This document shows, in pieces, positions 25,477 to 33,374 of a stretch of DNA of 64,000 bases (position 1 is its first letter; each line of letters opens with the position of its first letter). Origin of the DNA: Gemmatimonadota bacterium. Its GTDB lineage: Bacteria; Gemmatimonadota; Gemmatimonadetes; Gemmatimonadales; GWC2-71-9. Position numbers and translations under genes: made by a program. Below the pieces are notes generated by a model. That model was not told the origin of the DNA and made no database searches. It was given only the letters and a program-made list of their open reading frames with translations. The stretch lies in assembly GCA_016720805.1 (NCBI GenBank), contig JADKJZ010000014.1, positions 62,001 to 126,000 on the forward strand. The letters are read 5' to 3'.

Positions 25477-25980
25477 ATGACCCACCTCGGACCGCGTGAA
25501 GGAATCACCACTGGCGTCATCGGCGCCGTCATCGTCGCCGCGTTCTACCTGCTCCTCGACACCGTCAACGGTACGCCGCTCCTGACGCCGAGCATCCTCG
25601 GCGAGGTGCTCGTGCTGCGGAACGGGACGCCCAATCTGACCGTGCCGGTCGGCATGGCCATCGCGGCCTACACGGTGGTCCACCTGATCGCCTTCGGCCT
25701 CTTCGGGCTCTTCCTCGCGCGGATGGTGCACCTGTCGGAGCGGTCATCGGTGGCGCGCTACGGCGTGCTGCAACTGCTCGTCGCCTTTCTCTTTGCGTTC
25801 TATGGCGTGCTGGCCGTGGCTTCGGAGGTGACCCGTGGCCTCTTTCCGCTCTGGGGTGTGCTCGCCGCCAACGTCGCTGCCGCCCTGGCGATGGGTGCCT
25901 ATCTCTGGAATCGGCATCCGGCATTCCGTGCCGCCATCCGCCGCACGCCACTCGGGGCAGGCGATAGCGCCGACGCGTGA
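25477..25980 (+). CDS. Hypothetical membrane protein (four helices)
   Basis: 167 residues with four transmembrane helices (GVIGAVIVAAFYLLLDTV; VPVGMAIAAYTVVHLIAFGLFGLFLA; LQLLVAFLFAFYGVLAVAS; GVLAANVAAALAMGAYLW). Start set at the ATG at 25477 because the upstream in-frame codons look non-coding. No family recognised. It is 63 bp upstream of the fucose/lactate operon, but it is probably independent because a promoter-like TATAGC (25987-25992) separates them. Confidence 0.65.
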   Translation: MTHLGPREGITTGVIGAVIVAAFYLLLDTVNGTPLLTPSILGEVLVLRNGTPNLTVPVGMAIAAYTVVHLIAFGLFGLFLARMVHLSERSSVARYGVLQLLVAFLFAFYGVLAVASEVTRGLFPLWGVLAANVAAALAMGAYLWNRHPAFRAAIRRTPLGAGDSADA

Positions 25981-25986
25981 TGCACA

Positions 25987-25992
25987 TATAGC
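25987..25992 (+). promoter_or_regulatory. Possible promoter of the fucose/lactate operon
   Basis: TATAGC about 52 bp upstream of the uxaA-like start, just after the preceding stop; a second TTAGCAT lies at 26011-26017. No operator palindrome or regulator gene is seen. Confidence 0.35.
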
Positions 25993-26043
25993 GTCGGACC
26001 GCCGGACGGATTAGCATCCGGGCATTCCCCAAGCCGGAAGTTC

Positions 26044-27669
26044 ATGCCCGATCGCGTCCTGCGGGTCCATCCCGACGACAACGTCCTCGTGGCGCTCGTG
26101 CCCCTCGCCGCCGGGGACCACGTGCGTCACGCCGACGGCGAACTGGTCCTCACCACGCAGGTCTCCCCCAAGCACAAGTTCACCACCACCGCGCGCGCCG
26201 TCGGCGACCCGATCGTCATGTACGGCATCCTCGTGGGCAAGGCGGTGGCTCCGATCGCCGCCGGCGAGGCGATCACCACCGGCAACGTGCGCCACGCGGC
26301 CGCCGAGATGCACGCAGCAACGGGCGCGCGTCCCTACACGCCGCCCGACGTGACCGCGTGGCGGCAGCGGACCTTCCTTGGCTATCACCGCGCGGACGGC
26401 CAGGTGGGGACCCGCAATCACTGGCTGGTGATCCCACTGGTGTTCTGCGAGAATCGCAACGTCAACATGATCCGCCAGGCATTCGAGGAGGAGCTCGGCT
26501 TCTCCCCGCCCGACATCTACCGCCAGCAGGTCCGCGCGCTCCTCGAACGCCACGGCGAGGGCGGCCGCGGCAACACCCAGGGCCGGGTGCGCCAGTCGGG
26601 GCGCGTCTTCGGCAACATCGACGGCATCAAGTTCCTCACCCACTCGGGTGGCTGCGGCGGCACGCGCGAGGACTCGCGCAATCTCTGCGGACTGCTCGCC
26701 GGGTACCTGCACCATCCGAATGTCGCCGGCGCGACGGTGCTCTCGCTGGGCTGCCAGCACGCGCAGGGTGACCTCCTCCGCGAAGAGATCGCCAAGCGGA
26801 CCCCCCATTTCGACAAGCCGCTTTTCTTCTTCGAGCAGCAGGGGCAGGCATCCGAGCTGGCGATGCTCACCGCCGCGATCGAGCAGACCTTCTACGGCCT
26901 GGTGGAAGCGGATCAGGTCATCCGATCGCAGGCGCCGCTCTCGAAGCTCACCGTCGGCCTCAAGTGCGGTGGCTCCGACGGCTTCTCCGGCATCACCGCG
27001 AATCCGGCGGTGGGCCATGCGGCCGACCTGCTCGCCGCACTCGGCGGCACGACACTGCTCGCCGAGTTCCCGGAACTCTGCGGCGTGGAGCAGGAGTTGA
27101 TCGACCGCTGCACCGAACCGCGCCACGCCGAGCGGTTCATGCACTTGATGAGCGCCTACAACGCGCGCGCACAGGCCGTGGGCTCCGGGTTCGACATGAA
27201 TCCGTCTCCCGGCAACATCAAGGACGGATTGATCACCGATGCGATGAAGTCCGCCGGTGCGGCACGGAAGGGCGGTAGTTCCCCCGTGACCGACGTTCTC
27301 GATTACCCGGAGTATGCCACGACCCCCGGGCTCAATCTTCTCTGCACCCCGGGCAACGACGTGGAAGCGACCACGGCGCAAGTCGGCGCGGGGGCCACCG
27401 TGGTGCTCTTCACCACCGGCCTCGGCACGCCGACCGGCAACCCAATCGCCCCGGTGGTCAAGCTCGCCACCAACACGGCACTGGCTACGCGAATGGCCGA
27501 CCTGATCGACATCGACTGTGGTCGCATTCTCTCCGGCGACACCACCATCGCGGGGATGGGCGAGGAAATTCTCGAGTTGATCATCGCCGTGGCGAGCGGG
27601 CAGCTGACGCGTGCCGAGGAGCTGGGGCAGGACGATTTCATTCCCTGGAAGCGCGGAGTGTCTCTGTGA
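26044..27669 (+). CDS. UxaA-family hydrolyase, predicted L-fuconate dehydratase
   Basis: 541 residues, full length for UxaA-type altronate dehydratase. Residues 1-90 are the SAF domain (VLRVHPDDNVLVALVPLAAGDHV). The core catalytic domain follows with conserved glycine/cysteine motifs (THSGGCGGTREDSRNLCG, SLGCQHAQGD, GLKCGGSDGFSGITANPAVG). These enzymes are iron-dependent C4-C6 sugar-acid dehydratases. Here the surrounding genes are for L-fucose oxidation and there is no altronate or uronate gene, so it most likely makes 2-keto-3-deoxy-L-fuconate from L-fuconate. UxaA homologues occupy the same position in the Campylobacter fucose locus. First gene of the operon; its stop overlaps the next start (GTGA). 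Confidence 0.88.
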   Translation: MPDRVLRVHPDDNVLVALVPLAAGDHVRHADGELVLTTQVSPKHKFTTTARAVGDPIVMYGILVGKAVAPIAAGEAITTGNVRHAAAEMHAATGARPYTPPDVTAWRQRTFLGYHRADGQVGTRNHWLVIPLVFCENRNVNMIRQAFEEELGFSPPDIYRQQVRALLERHGEGGRGNTQGRVRQSGRVFGNIDGIKFLTHSGGCGGTREDSRNLCGLLAGYLHHPNVAGATVLSLGCQHAQGDLLREEIAKRTPHFDKPLFFFEQQGQASELAMLTAAIEQTFYGLVEADQVIRSQAPLSKLTVGLKCGGSDGFSGITANPAVGHAADLLAALGGTTLLAEFPELCGVEQELIDRCTEPRHAERFMHLMSAYNARAQAVGSGFDMNPSPGNIKDGLITDAMKSAGAARKGGSSPVTDVLDYPEYATTPGLNLLCTPGNDVEATTAQVGAGATVVLFTTGLGTPTGNPIAPVVKLATNTALATRMADLIDIDCGRILSGDTTIAGMGEEILELIIAVASGQLTRAEELGQDDFIPWKRGVSL

Positions 27670-28451
27670 GTGCGGCGAAGTTTCGGCTCGACGGCAAGAC
27701 GGCGGTGGTCACCGGCGCGGGCAGCGGGATCGGTCTCGCGATTGCGCGCACCTTCGCCGCGGCCGGGGCGAATGTCCACCTGGTCGACATCTCGGCGGAG
27801 GCGGTGCAATCCGCGGCCCACGAGCTGGTCAGCGGTGGGGCGACGGCCTGGGCGCACCCCTGCGACGTCAGCAGTCATGACGACGTCGCGCGGGTCTTCG
27901 CTGATATCCACAAGCGCGGCCCGGTGCAGCGACTGGTGAATTCGGCCGGTGTCGCGCATATCGGCAACCTGGCCAACACCCCCGAGGAGGACTTCGACCG
28001 CCTCTTCCGGGTCAACGTGAAGGGGAGTTTCCTCTGCATGCAGGCCGTGATCGACGAGATGCAGGCCGCCGGCGAGGGAGCGATCGTCAACATCGCCTCG
28101 GTGGCGGCGACGGTGGGCATTGCCGATCGCTTTGCCTACTCGATGACCAAGGGCGCGGTCGTGTCGATGACGCTCTCAGTGGCGAAGGACTACGCCAAGC
28201 ACGGCATCCGGTGCAACGCGATTTCGCCTGCGCGAGTGCACACCCCGTTTGTCGACGGCTTCCTCGCGAGGACCTATCCCGGCCGCGAGGCGGAGATGTT
28301 CGCCAAGCTCGCGGCCACGCAACCGATCGGCCGGATGGGCCGCCCCGAGGAAGTCGCCGACCTGGCGCTCTTCCTCTGTTCGGACGAGGCGTCGTTCATC
28401 ACCGGCAGCGACTATCCGCTCGACGGCGGCTTCATCCGCCTCAACAGTTGA
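27666..28451 (+). CDS. SDR, predicted 2-keto-3-deoxy-L-fuconate dehydrogenase
   Basis: 261-residue short-chain dehydrogenase starting with GTG in a GTGA overlap. NAD-binding motif TGAGSGIGLAIA at about 13-24; Ser in NIASVAATVG; catalytic YxxxK in FAYSMTKGAV (about 156-160). The ISPARVHTPFVDGFL active-site lid is typical of 2-keto-3-deoxy-sugar-acid 4-dehydrogenases. It precedes the FAH-family hydrolase that acts on the diketo acid product. Expected reaction: 2-keto-3-deoxy-L-fuconate to 2,4-diketo-3-deoxy-L-fuconate using NAD(P). The assignment to this step, rather than to fucose itself, is from local similarity and neighbourhood. Confidence 0.85.
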   Translation: MSAAKFRLDGKTAVVTGAGSGIGLAIARTFAAAGANVHLVDISAEAVQSAAHELVSGGATAWAHPCDVSSHDDVARVFADIHKRGPVQRLVNSAGVAHIGNLANTPEEDFDRLFRVNVKGSFLCMQAVIDEMQAAGEGAIVNIASVAATVGIADRFAYSMTKGAVVSMTLSVAKDYAKHGIRCNAISPARVHTPFVDGFLARTYPGREAEMFAKLAATQPIGRMGRPEEVADLALFLCSDEASFITGSDYPLDGGFIRLNS

Positions 28452-28467
28452 GCTTCGGAGTGCCAGC

Positions 28468-29337
28468 ATGAAGTTGATTCGCGTGGGCCTGCCAGGTGAG
28501 GAGCGGCCCGGTGTCCTCGCCGCCGATGGCAGCCGCATCGATTGCAGCGCCCTTGGGGAGGATTGGGACGAGCGCTTCTTCGGACACGGCGGTCTCCCTC
28601 GGCTTGCCGCCTGGCTCGAGACGCATGGCGCCAGCGCGCCACGCTTCGACCCCGGCGAGCGCCTCGGTTCCTGCGTGGCCCGGCCGTCGAAGATCATCTG
28701 CATCGGAATGAACTACCGGCTGCATGCCAAGGAGATTGGTGCGCCGGAGCCGACCGAGCCGATCATCTTCCTCAAGGCCACCACGGCACTCTGTGGTCCG
28801 AATGATGAGGTGATGATTCCGCGCGGCTCGCAAAAGACCGACTGGGAGGTGGAGCTCGCCGTCGTGATCGGGAGCACCGCCCGCTACGTGAGCGAGGTCG
28901 ACGCCATGTGCCACGTGGCCGGCTTCGTCCTCCACAACGATTACAGCGAGCGCGAGTATCAGATGGAGCGCGGCGGGCAGTGGGTCAAGGGGAAAAGCTG
29001 CGACACCTTCGCGCCGCTCGGGCCCTTCCTGGCCACGCGCGACGAGATCGCCGATCCTCACGCGCTGCGCCTCTGGCTGAAGGTCAATGGCGAGACGCTG
29101 CAGGACAGCAACACCAACGACCTGATCTTCAACATCCCGACGATCGTCTCCTACCTCTCGCAGTTCATGACGCTGCTGCCGGGCGACGTGATCTCAACCG
29201 GCACACCCGCCGGGGTCGGCCTCGGCTTCAAGCCGCCGCGCTACCTCAAGCCTGGCGACGTGGTCGAACTCGGCATCGACGGCCTCGGGAGCTCGAGTCA
29301 GCGCGCCGTGGCCTACCCCGGGACGCCGAGCGCCTGA
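28468..29337 (+). CDS. FAH-family hydrolase, predicted 2,4-diketo-3-deoxy-L-fuconate hydrolase
   Basis: 289 residues of the fumarylacetoacetate hydrolase family. Metal-site residues are in IICIGMNYRLHAKEIG, WEVELAVVIG and NDYSEREYQ, and the family-specific STGTPAGVGLG near the end is complete. The group including ureidoglycolate and diketo-sugar-acid hydrolases cleaves the 2,4-diketo acid to pyruvate and a C3 acid, L-lactate in the fucose route. The stop (TGA) shares a base with the ATG of the next gene (TGATG at 29335-29339), indicating coupled translation. Confidence 0.85.
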   Translation: MKLIRVGLPGEERPGVLAADGSRIDCSALGEDWDERFFGHGGLPRLAAWLETHGASAPRFDPGERLGSCVARPSKIICIGMNYRLHAKEIGAPEPTEPIIFLKATTALCGPNDEVMIPRGSQKTDWEVELAVVIGSTARYVSEVDAMCHVAGFVLHNDYSEREYQMERGGQWVKGKSCDTFAPLGPFLATRDEIADPHALRLWLKVNGETLQDSNTNDLIFNIPTIVSYLSQFMTLLPGDVISTGTPAGVGLGFKPPRYLKPGDVVELGIDGLGSSSQRAVAYPGTPSA

Positions 29338-30173
29338 TGCTCAGAATCGATGCCCACCAGCACTTCTGGCAGTACGATCCGGTGCGTGACGCCTGGATCA
29401 ACGACGGCATGGCGGTGTTGCGCCAGGACTTCCTCCCCGCCGACCTCGGCCCGCTGCTCGCCGCCAATGGCATCGACGGCTGCGTGGCCGTCCAGGCCGA
29501 CCAGTCGGAACGCGAGACGCAGTTTCTCCTCGATCTGGCCCGCGACTTTCCCTTCATCCGCGGCGTCGTGGGATGGGTGGATCTCCGCTCGCCGCAGGTC
29601 GGTGATCGCCTGGCGCACTTTGCCGCCGACCGGCGCTTTCGTGGCGTGCGCCACCTGGTCCAGGGCGAACCGGATGACGCCTTCCTGCTCCAGCCCGACG
29701 TGGTGCGCGGCATCGGAGCCCTGACGCCGCTCGGCCTGACCTACGATCTCTTGCTGGTGCCTCGGCAGCTCCGCGCCGCCACCCTGCTTGCCGCCATGCT
29801 GCCCGACCAGCGCTTCGTCCTCGATCACCTGGCCAAGCCGCCGATCAAGGAGGGGCTGCTCGAGCCGTGGGCCTGTGACCTTGGCGCACTCGCGCTCCAC
29901 GAGAATGTGTACTGCAAGCTCTCCGGGCTGATCACCGAGGCCGACTGGGGGTCCTGGAAGCCTGCGCAGTTGCGGCAATACCTCGACGTCGTGGTGGAGT
30001 CGTTCGGCGTCGATCGGCTGATGTGGGGCTCGGATTGGCCGGTCTGCCTGCTGGCCGGGAGCTACCACGAGGTGCGCGAGGTGATCGCGGAGTACCTGGT
30101 GCGGTTCAGCGTGGATGAGCGGAGTGCGATCTTCGGCGGCAACGCCGCGACCTTCTACGGTCTCGAGGGGTAG
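29337..30173 (+). CDS. Amidohydrolase, predicted L-fuconolactonase
   Basis: 278 residues of the amidohydrolase-2 (COG3618) family. The metal-binding HxH at the N-terminus is DAHQHFW (His7, His9); a further His occurs in VLDHLAKPPI and the catalytic Asp in LMWGSDWPVC (about 226). Characterised COG3618 members hydrolyse L-fucono-1,5-lactone or related lactones. It starts with ATG overlapping the upstream stop by one base. In the reconstructed pathway it opens the lactone made by the L-fucose dehydrogenase downstream. Confidence 0.85.
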   Translation: MLRIDAHQHFWQYDPVRDAWINDGMAVLRQDFLPADLGPLLAANGIDGCVAVQADQSERETQFLLDLARDFPFIRGVVGWVDLRSPQVGDRLAHFAADRRFRGVRHLVQGEPDDAFLLQPDVVRGIGALTPLGLTYDLLLVPRQLRAATLLAAMLPDQRFVLDHLAKPPIKEGLLEPWACDLGALALHENVYCKLSGLITEADWGSWKPAQLRQYLDVVVESFGVDRLMWGSDWPVCLLAGSYHEVREVIAEYLVRFSVDERSAIFGGNAATFYGLEG

Positions 30174-30176
30174 CCA

Positions 30177-30959
30177 GTGGATTTGGGACTCGGCGGCAAG
30201 GTCGTGGTGGTAACGGGCGGCGCCAAGGGGATCGGCGCGGCGATCGTTCGCGCGGCGGCGGCCGAGGGGATGATCACGGTGATCGTGGATCGTGACGCGG
30301 CCGCGGGCGCGGAGCTCGCCGCCGCACTGCGGAGCACCGGCCACACCGTCGAGGTCGTCACGGCTGCGCTCGACGAGGCCGAGGCGTGCGCCGAGGTGGT
30401 GGCGACGGTGATGGTGCGTTGCGGCCGGATCGACGCGCTGGTCAACAATGCCGGGGTGAACGATGGGGTGGGACTGGCAAATGGATCGCCCGCAGCGTTT
30501 GCTGCCTCGCTGGAGCGCAATCTCTCGCACTACTATGCCATGGCCCACCATGCGTTGCCGGCACTCACGGCATCGCGGGGGTGCATCGTCAACATCGCCT
30601 CGAAGGTGGCGCTTACGGGCCAGGGTGGGACGTCGGGCTATGCGGCCGCGAAGGGGGCGATCCTCGCGCTCACGCGGGAATGGGCCGTCGAGCTGCTGCC
30701 GGCCGGGATCCGTGTCAATGCCGTGGTGCCCGCCGAGGTGATGACGCCGCTGTACGAACAGTGGCTCGCGACGCACCCCGATCCGGCGGCGAAGCTCGCC
30801 GGAATCGTGACGAAGATTCCACTTGAACAGCGGATGACCACGGCCGAGGAGATCGCGGCAACGGTCATCTTCCTGCTGTCCTCGAAATCGGCCCACACCA
30901 CCGGCCAGCAACTGCACGTGGACGGCGGCTACGTCCATCTCGATCGCGCCATCCACTGA
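30177..30959 (+). CDS. SDR, predicted L-fucose dehydrogenase
   Basis: 260-residue SDR with GTG start after GAGGGG. Cofactor motif TGGAKGIGAAIV (about 13-24), NNAG (about 89), Ser in NIASKVALTG and catalytic YAAAK (about 158-162). The loop VVPAEVMTPLYEQWL and the end GGYVHLDRAI are characteristic of L-fucose 1-dehydrogenases of the Burkholderia/Campylobacter FucX type, distinct from the other SDR in the operon. Predicted reaction: L-fucose to L-fucono-lactone with NAD(P). Gene follows the amidohydrolase by 3 bp. Confidence 0.83.
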   Translation: MDLGLGGKVVVVTGGAKGIGAAIVRAAAAEGMITVIVDRDAAAGAELAAALRSTGHTVEVVTAALDEAEACAEVVATVMVRCGRIDALVNNAGVNDGVGLANGSPAAFAASLERNLSHYYAMAHHALPALTASRGCIVNIASKVALTGQGGTSGYAAAKGAILALTREWAVELLPAGIRVNAVVPAEVMTPLYEQWLATHPDPAAKLAGIVTKIPLEQRMTTAEEIAATVIFLLSSKSAHTTGQQLHVDGGYVHLDRAIH

Positions 30960-30996
30960 GCGGTTCCCGCTCGACCCCCCTGCGCACAGGACTGCC

Positions 30997-32295
30997 ATGA
31001 CCGGCCACACGGCACCGCTCACGGAACGGCGCTTCCTCGTTCCCCTGATGTTGATCACCTCGCTCTTCTTTCTCTGGGCGCTGGGCGTCAACCTCAATGA
31101 CATCCTGATTCCGCACCTCAAGAAGGCGCTCGATCTCACCGACTTCCAGTCGTCGCTGATCCAGACCGCGTTCTTCGGCGGCTACTTCCTCGCAGCGCTG
31201 CCGGCGGGATGGCTGATGCGGCGGGTCGGCTACAAGCGCGGCATCCTGACCGGGTTGATGATCTGCGCCACGGGGACACTGCTCTTCCTCCCGGCGGCGG
31301 CGACGCGGGAGTATGCCTTCTTCCTGCTGGCGCTCTTCGTGATGGCATGTGGCCAGTGCTTCCTCGAGGTCGCCGCCAACCCGTACGTGACGGTGCTGGG
31401 GCCGCCGGAATCGGCCGCGCGCCGGCTCAACACCGCGCAAGCGTTCAACTCCGTCGGTGCGCTGGTCACACCGATCCTCGGCGCGACCTTCATCCTCTCC
31501 GGCGTCGAGTACTCTCAGGTGCAGCTCGCCGCGATGGGGCCCGAGGCGGTCGAGCTCTACCGGATCACCGAGTCGCAGGCGGTGCGCGGGCCGTACCTGG
31601 TGATCACCGCCATCTTCCTCATCGTGGCCTTCCTGATCTGGCGCACCAAGCTTCCCGACGTGGTCGAGGCGGCGCATGATGGTCACGCCGCAGCGCCGGC
31701 CACGGGAAGCATCATGGCGCACGGCAATCTGGTGCGCGGCGTGATCGCGCAGTTCTGCTACGTCGGCGCGCAGGTCGGCGTCGCCTCGTTCGTCATCCGC
31801 TTCGCGCAGCAGGTGGTCCCCGGCACCGCCGAGCGGGCCGCCGCCGGCTTCCTCAAGTACCACCTCCTCGGCTTCATGCTCGGCCGCTTCCTCGGCTCGG
31901 CCATCATGCAGACGATTCCGGCACCGCGCATGCTTGCCTTCTTCGCGGCCGGCTCGCTGGCCTGTGCCGTCACCGCGATTTCCACGACCGGGGCGATGGC
32001 GATCTGGGCGGTGGTCCTGATCGGCTTCTTCCACTCGATCATGTTCCCCACCATCTTCGCCCTGGCGCTCGATGGCCTCGGCGCGCACACCAAGTTCGGG
32101 TCGTCGCTGCTGGTCATGTCGATCGTCGGCGGCGCGATCCTCCCCGCCGTGATGGGCTATCTCTCCGACGTCCGCGGCATCCAGACGGCATTCATCGTTC
32201 CGGCGCTCTGCTATCTCGTGGTCTTCCACTTCGGCTTCCGCGGCTATCGCCACCCCGGCATCAACGACACGGCCACCCTCGAATCGGCCGCCTGA
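30997..32295 (+). CDS. L-fucose:H+ symporter (FucP-like MFS transporter)
   Basis: 432 residues, twelve predicted transmembrane helices of the FHS family. Conserved features: FLWALGVNLNDILIPHLK (helix 1, with the N-D-I-L-IPHL core), FQSSLIQTAFFGGYFLAALPAGWLM, and GQCFLEVAANPYVTVLGPP, which includes the NPY region typical of FucP. AGGA 5 nt upstream of the ATG. It imports L-fucose (or related 6-deoxy sugars) with protons. Presence here provides the strongest link of the operon to fucose. Confidence 0.88.
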   Translation: MTGHTAPLTERRFLVPLMLITSLFFLWALGVNLNDILIPHLKKALDLTDFQSSLIQTAFFGGYFLAALPAGWLMRRVGYKRGILTGLMICATGTLLFLPAAATREYAFFLLALFVMACGQCFLEVAANPYVTVLGPPESAARRLNTAQAFNSVGALVTPILGATFILSGVEYSQVQLAAMGPEAVELYRITESQAVRGPYLVITAIFLIVAFLIWRTKLPDVVEAAHDGHAAAPATGSIMAHGNLVRGVIAQFCYVGAQVGVASFVIRFAQQVVPGTAERAAAGFLKYHLLGFMLGRFLGSAIMQTIPAPRMLAFFAAGSLACAVTAISTTGAMAIWAVVLIGFFHSIMFPTIFALALDGLGAHTKFGSSLLVMSIVGGAILPAVMGYLSDVRGIQTAFIVPALCYLVVFHFGFRGYRHPGINDTATLESAA

Positions 32296-32304
32296 GGACT
32301 TCCC

Positions 32305-32643
32305 ATGCTGCGACGCTTCTGTCTGACGCTCGACCTGCAGGACGAGCCCGCGCTGATCAAGGAATACGAGGCGTGGCATCGCGACGTCTGGCCCGAGGTG
32401 CTCGAGTCGCTGCGTGACTCGGGGATCAAGGAGATGACGATCTATCGCCTCCAGAACCGGCTCTGCATGATCATGGAGGTGACCGAGCGCTTCTCCTTCG
32501 AGGCGAAGGCCGCCGCCGACCTCCTCAACACCCGGGTGCAGGAATGGGAGGAGATGATGTGGCACTTCCAGCGCCCGCTCCCGTGGGCCAAGCCAGGCGA
32601 GAAGTGGTTGCCGATGGAGCCGATCTTCATCTTCCACGCATGA
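32305..32643 (+). CDS. L-rhamnose mutarotase family protein
   Basis: 112 residues of the RhaM/DUF718 alpha-beta barrel family: LRRFCLTLDLQDEPALIKEY, HRDVWPEVLESLRDSGIKEM, YRLQNRLCMIMEV. Catalytic His in the HRDVWPEV motif is present. Family members interconvert alpha and beta anomers of L-rhamnose, and related proteins act as L-fucose mutarotase in fucose loci. Its stop overlaps the next start as ATGA, tying the sugar genes directly to the lutABC genes. Confidence 0.85.
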   Translation: MLRRFCLTLDLQDEPALIKEYEAWHRDVWPEVLESLRDSGIKEMTIYRLQNRLCMIMEVTERFSFEAKAAADLLNTRVQEWEEMMWHFQRPLPWAKPGEKWLPMEPIFIFHA

Positions 32644-33374
32644 GTGTCGCCCTCTTCATCCCGTGCTACGTCGACCAGCTCTACCCCCAGGTGGCGCGCG
32701 CCACGTTGGCGGTGCTGGCGGCGCGCGGGGTGACGGTGGAGTATCCGCTGGCACAGACCTGTTGCGGGCAGCCGATGGCGAACGCCGGCTGCGAGGGTGA
32801 TGCCCACGCGGCCGCGCGGCGCTTTGTGCGCACCTTCGCCGGCTACGACACGATCGTCGCGCCCTCGGGGAGCTGCGTCCACTACGTCCGACACCACTTC
32901 GACGCGCTGCCGCAGACCTCGCAGGTGCAGCACGTCCGGAACGCCACCGTCGAACTCAGCGAATTTCTGCTGACCCTCCCCGAAGGGCCACCGATCGATT
33001 TCCCGTATCGCGTCGGTGTGCACGTCGGTTGCCATGCGCTGCGCGGACTGCGTCAGGCGGTCTCCTCCGAGCTTGGTCCGACTCCCGGCGGAGCGCTGCG
33101 CACCCTGCTCGCCACGCTCCGCGGTGCGGAGGTCGTGGCGCTTGACCGCCCCGATGAGTGCTGCGGCTTCGGCGGCACCTTTGCCGTCGACGAACCTGCA
33201 ATCTCGGCGCGGATGGGGAGCGATCGGATCGCCGACCACCGACGTCACGGTGCCCAGGTGCTGGTGAGTGGCGACATGTCGTGCCTGATGCACCTCGACG
33301 GGATCGTGCGTCGCCAGGGCGCGCCACTCCCGGTGATGCACATTGCACAGATCCTGAACGGCGAACGGCCGTGA
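32640..33374 (+). CDS. lutA: Lactate utilization protein A (CCG-domain oxidoreductase)
   Basis: 244 residues, with two CCG domains of the LutA/YkgE family: QTCCGQPMANAGCEG in the first half and DECCGFGGTFAVDEP in the second. These bind the non-cubane or 4Fe-4S clusters of glycolate/lactate oxidase subunits. With LutB and LutC it forms an L-lactate dehydrogenase complex. The start overlaps the mutarotase stop (ATGA), and its own stop overlaps the lutB start (GTGA). Confidence 0.9.
   Translation: MSVALFIPCYVDQLYPQVARATLAVLAARGVTVEYPLAQTCCGQPMANAGCEGDAHAAARRFVRTFAGYDTIVAPSGSCVHYVRHHFDALPQTSQVQHVRNATVELSEFLLTLPEGPPIDFPYRVGVHVGCHALRGLRQAVSSELGPTPGGALRTLLATLRGAEVVALDRPDECCGFGGTFAVDEPAISARMGSDRIADHRRHGAQVLVSGDMSCLMHLDGIVRRQGAPLPVMHIAQILNGERP

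Noticed and set aside
26044..27669. Altronate dehydratase of a galacturonate operon
   Set aside because: No uxaB/uxaC or uronate transporter nearby; all neighbours point to L-fucose.
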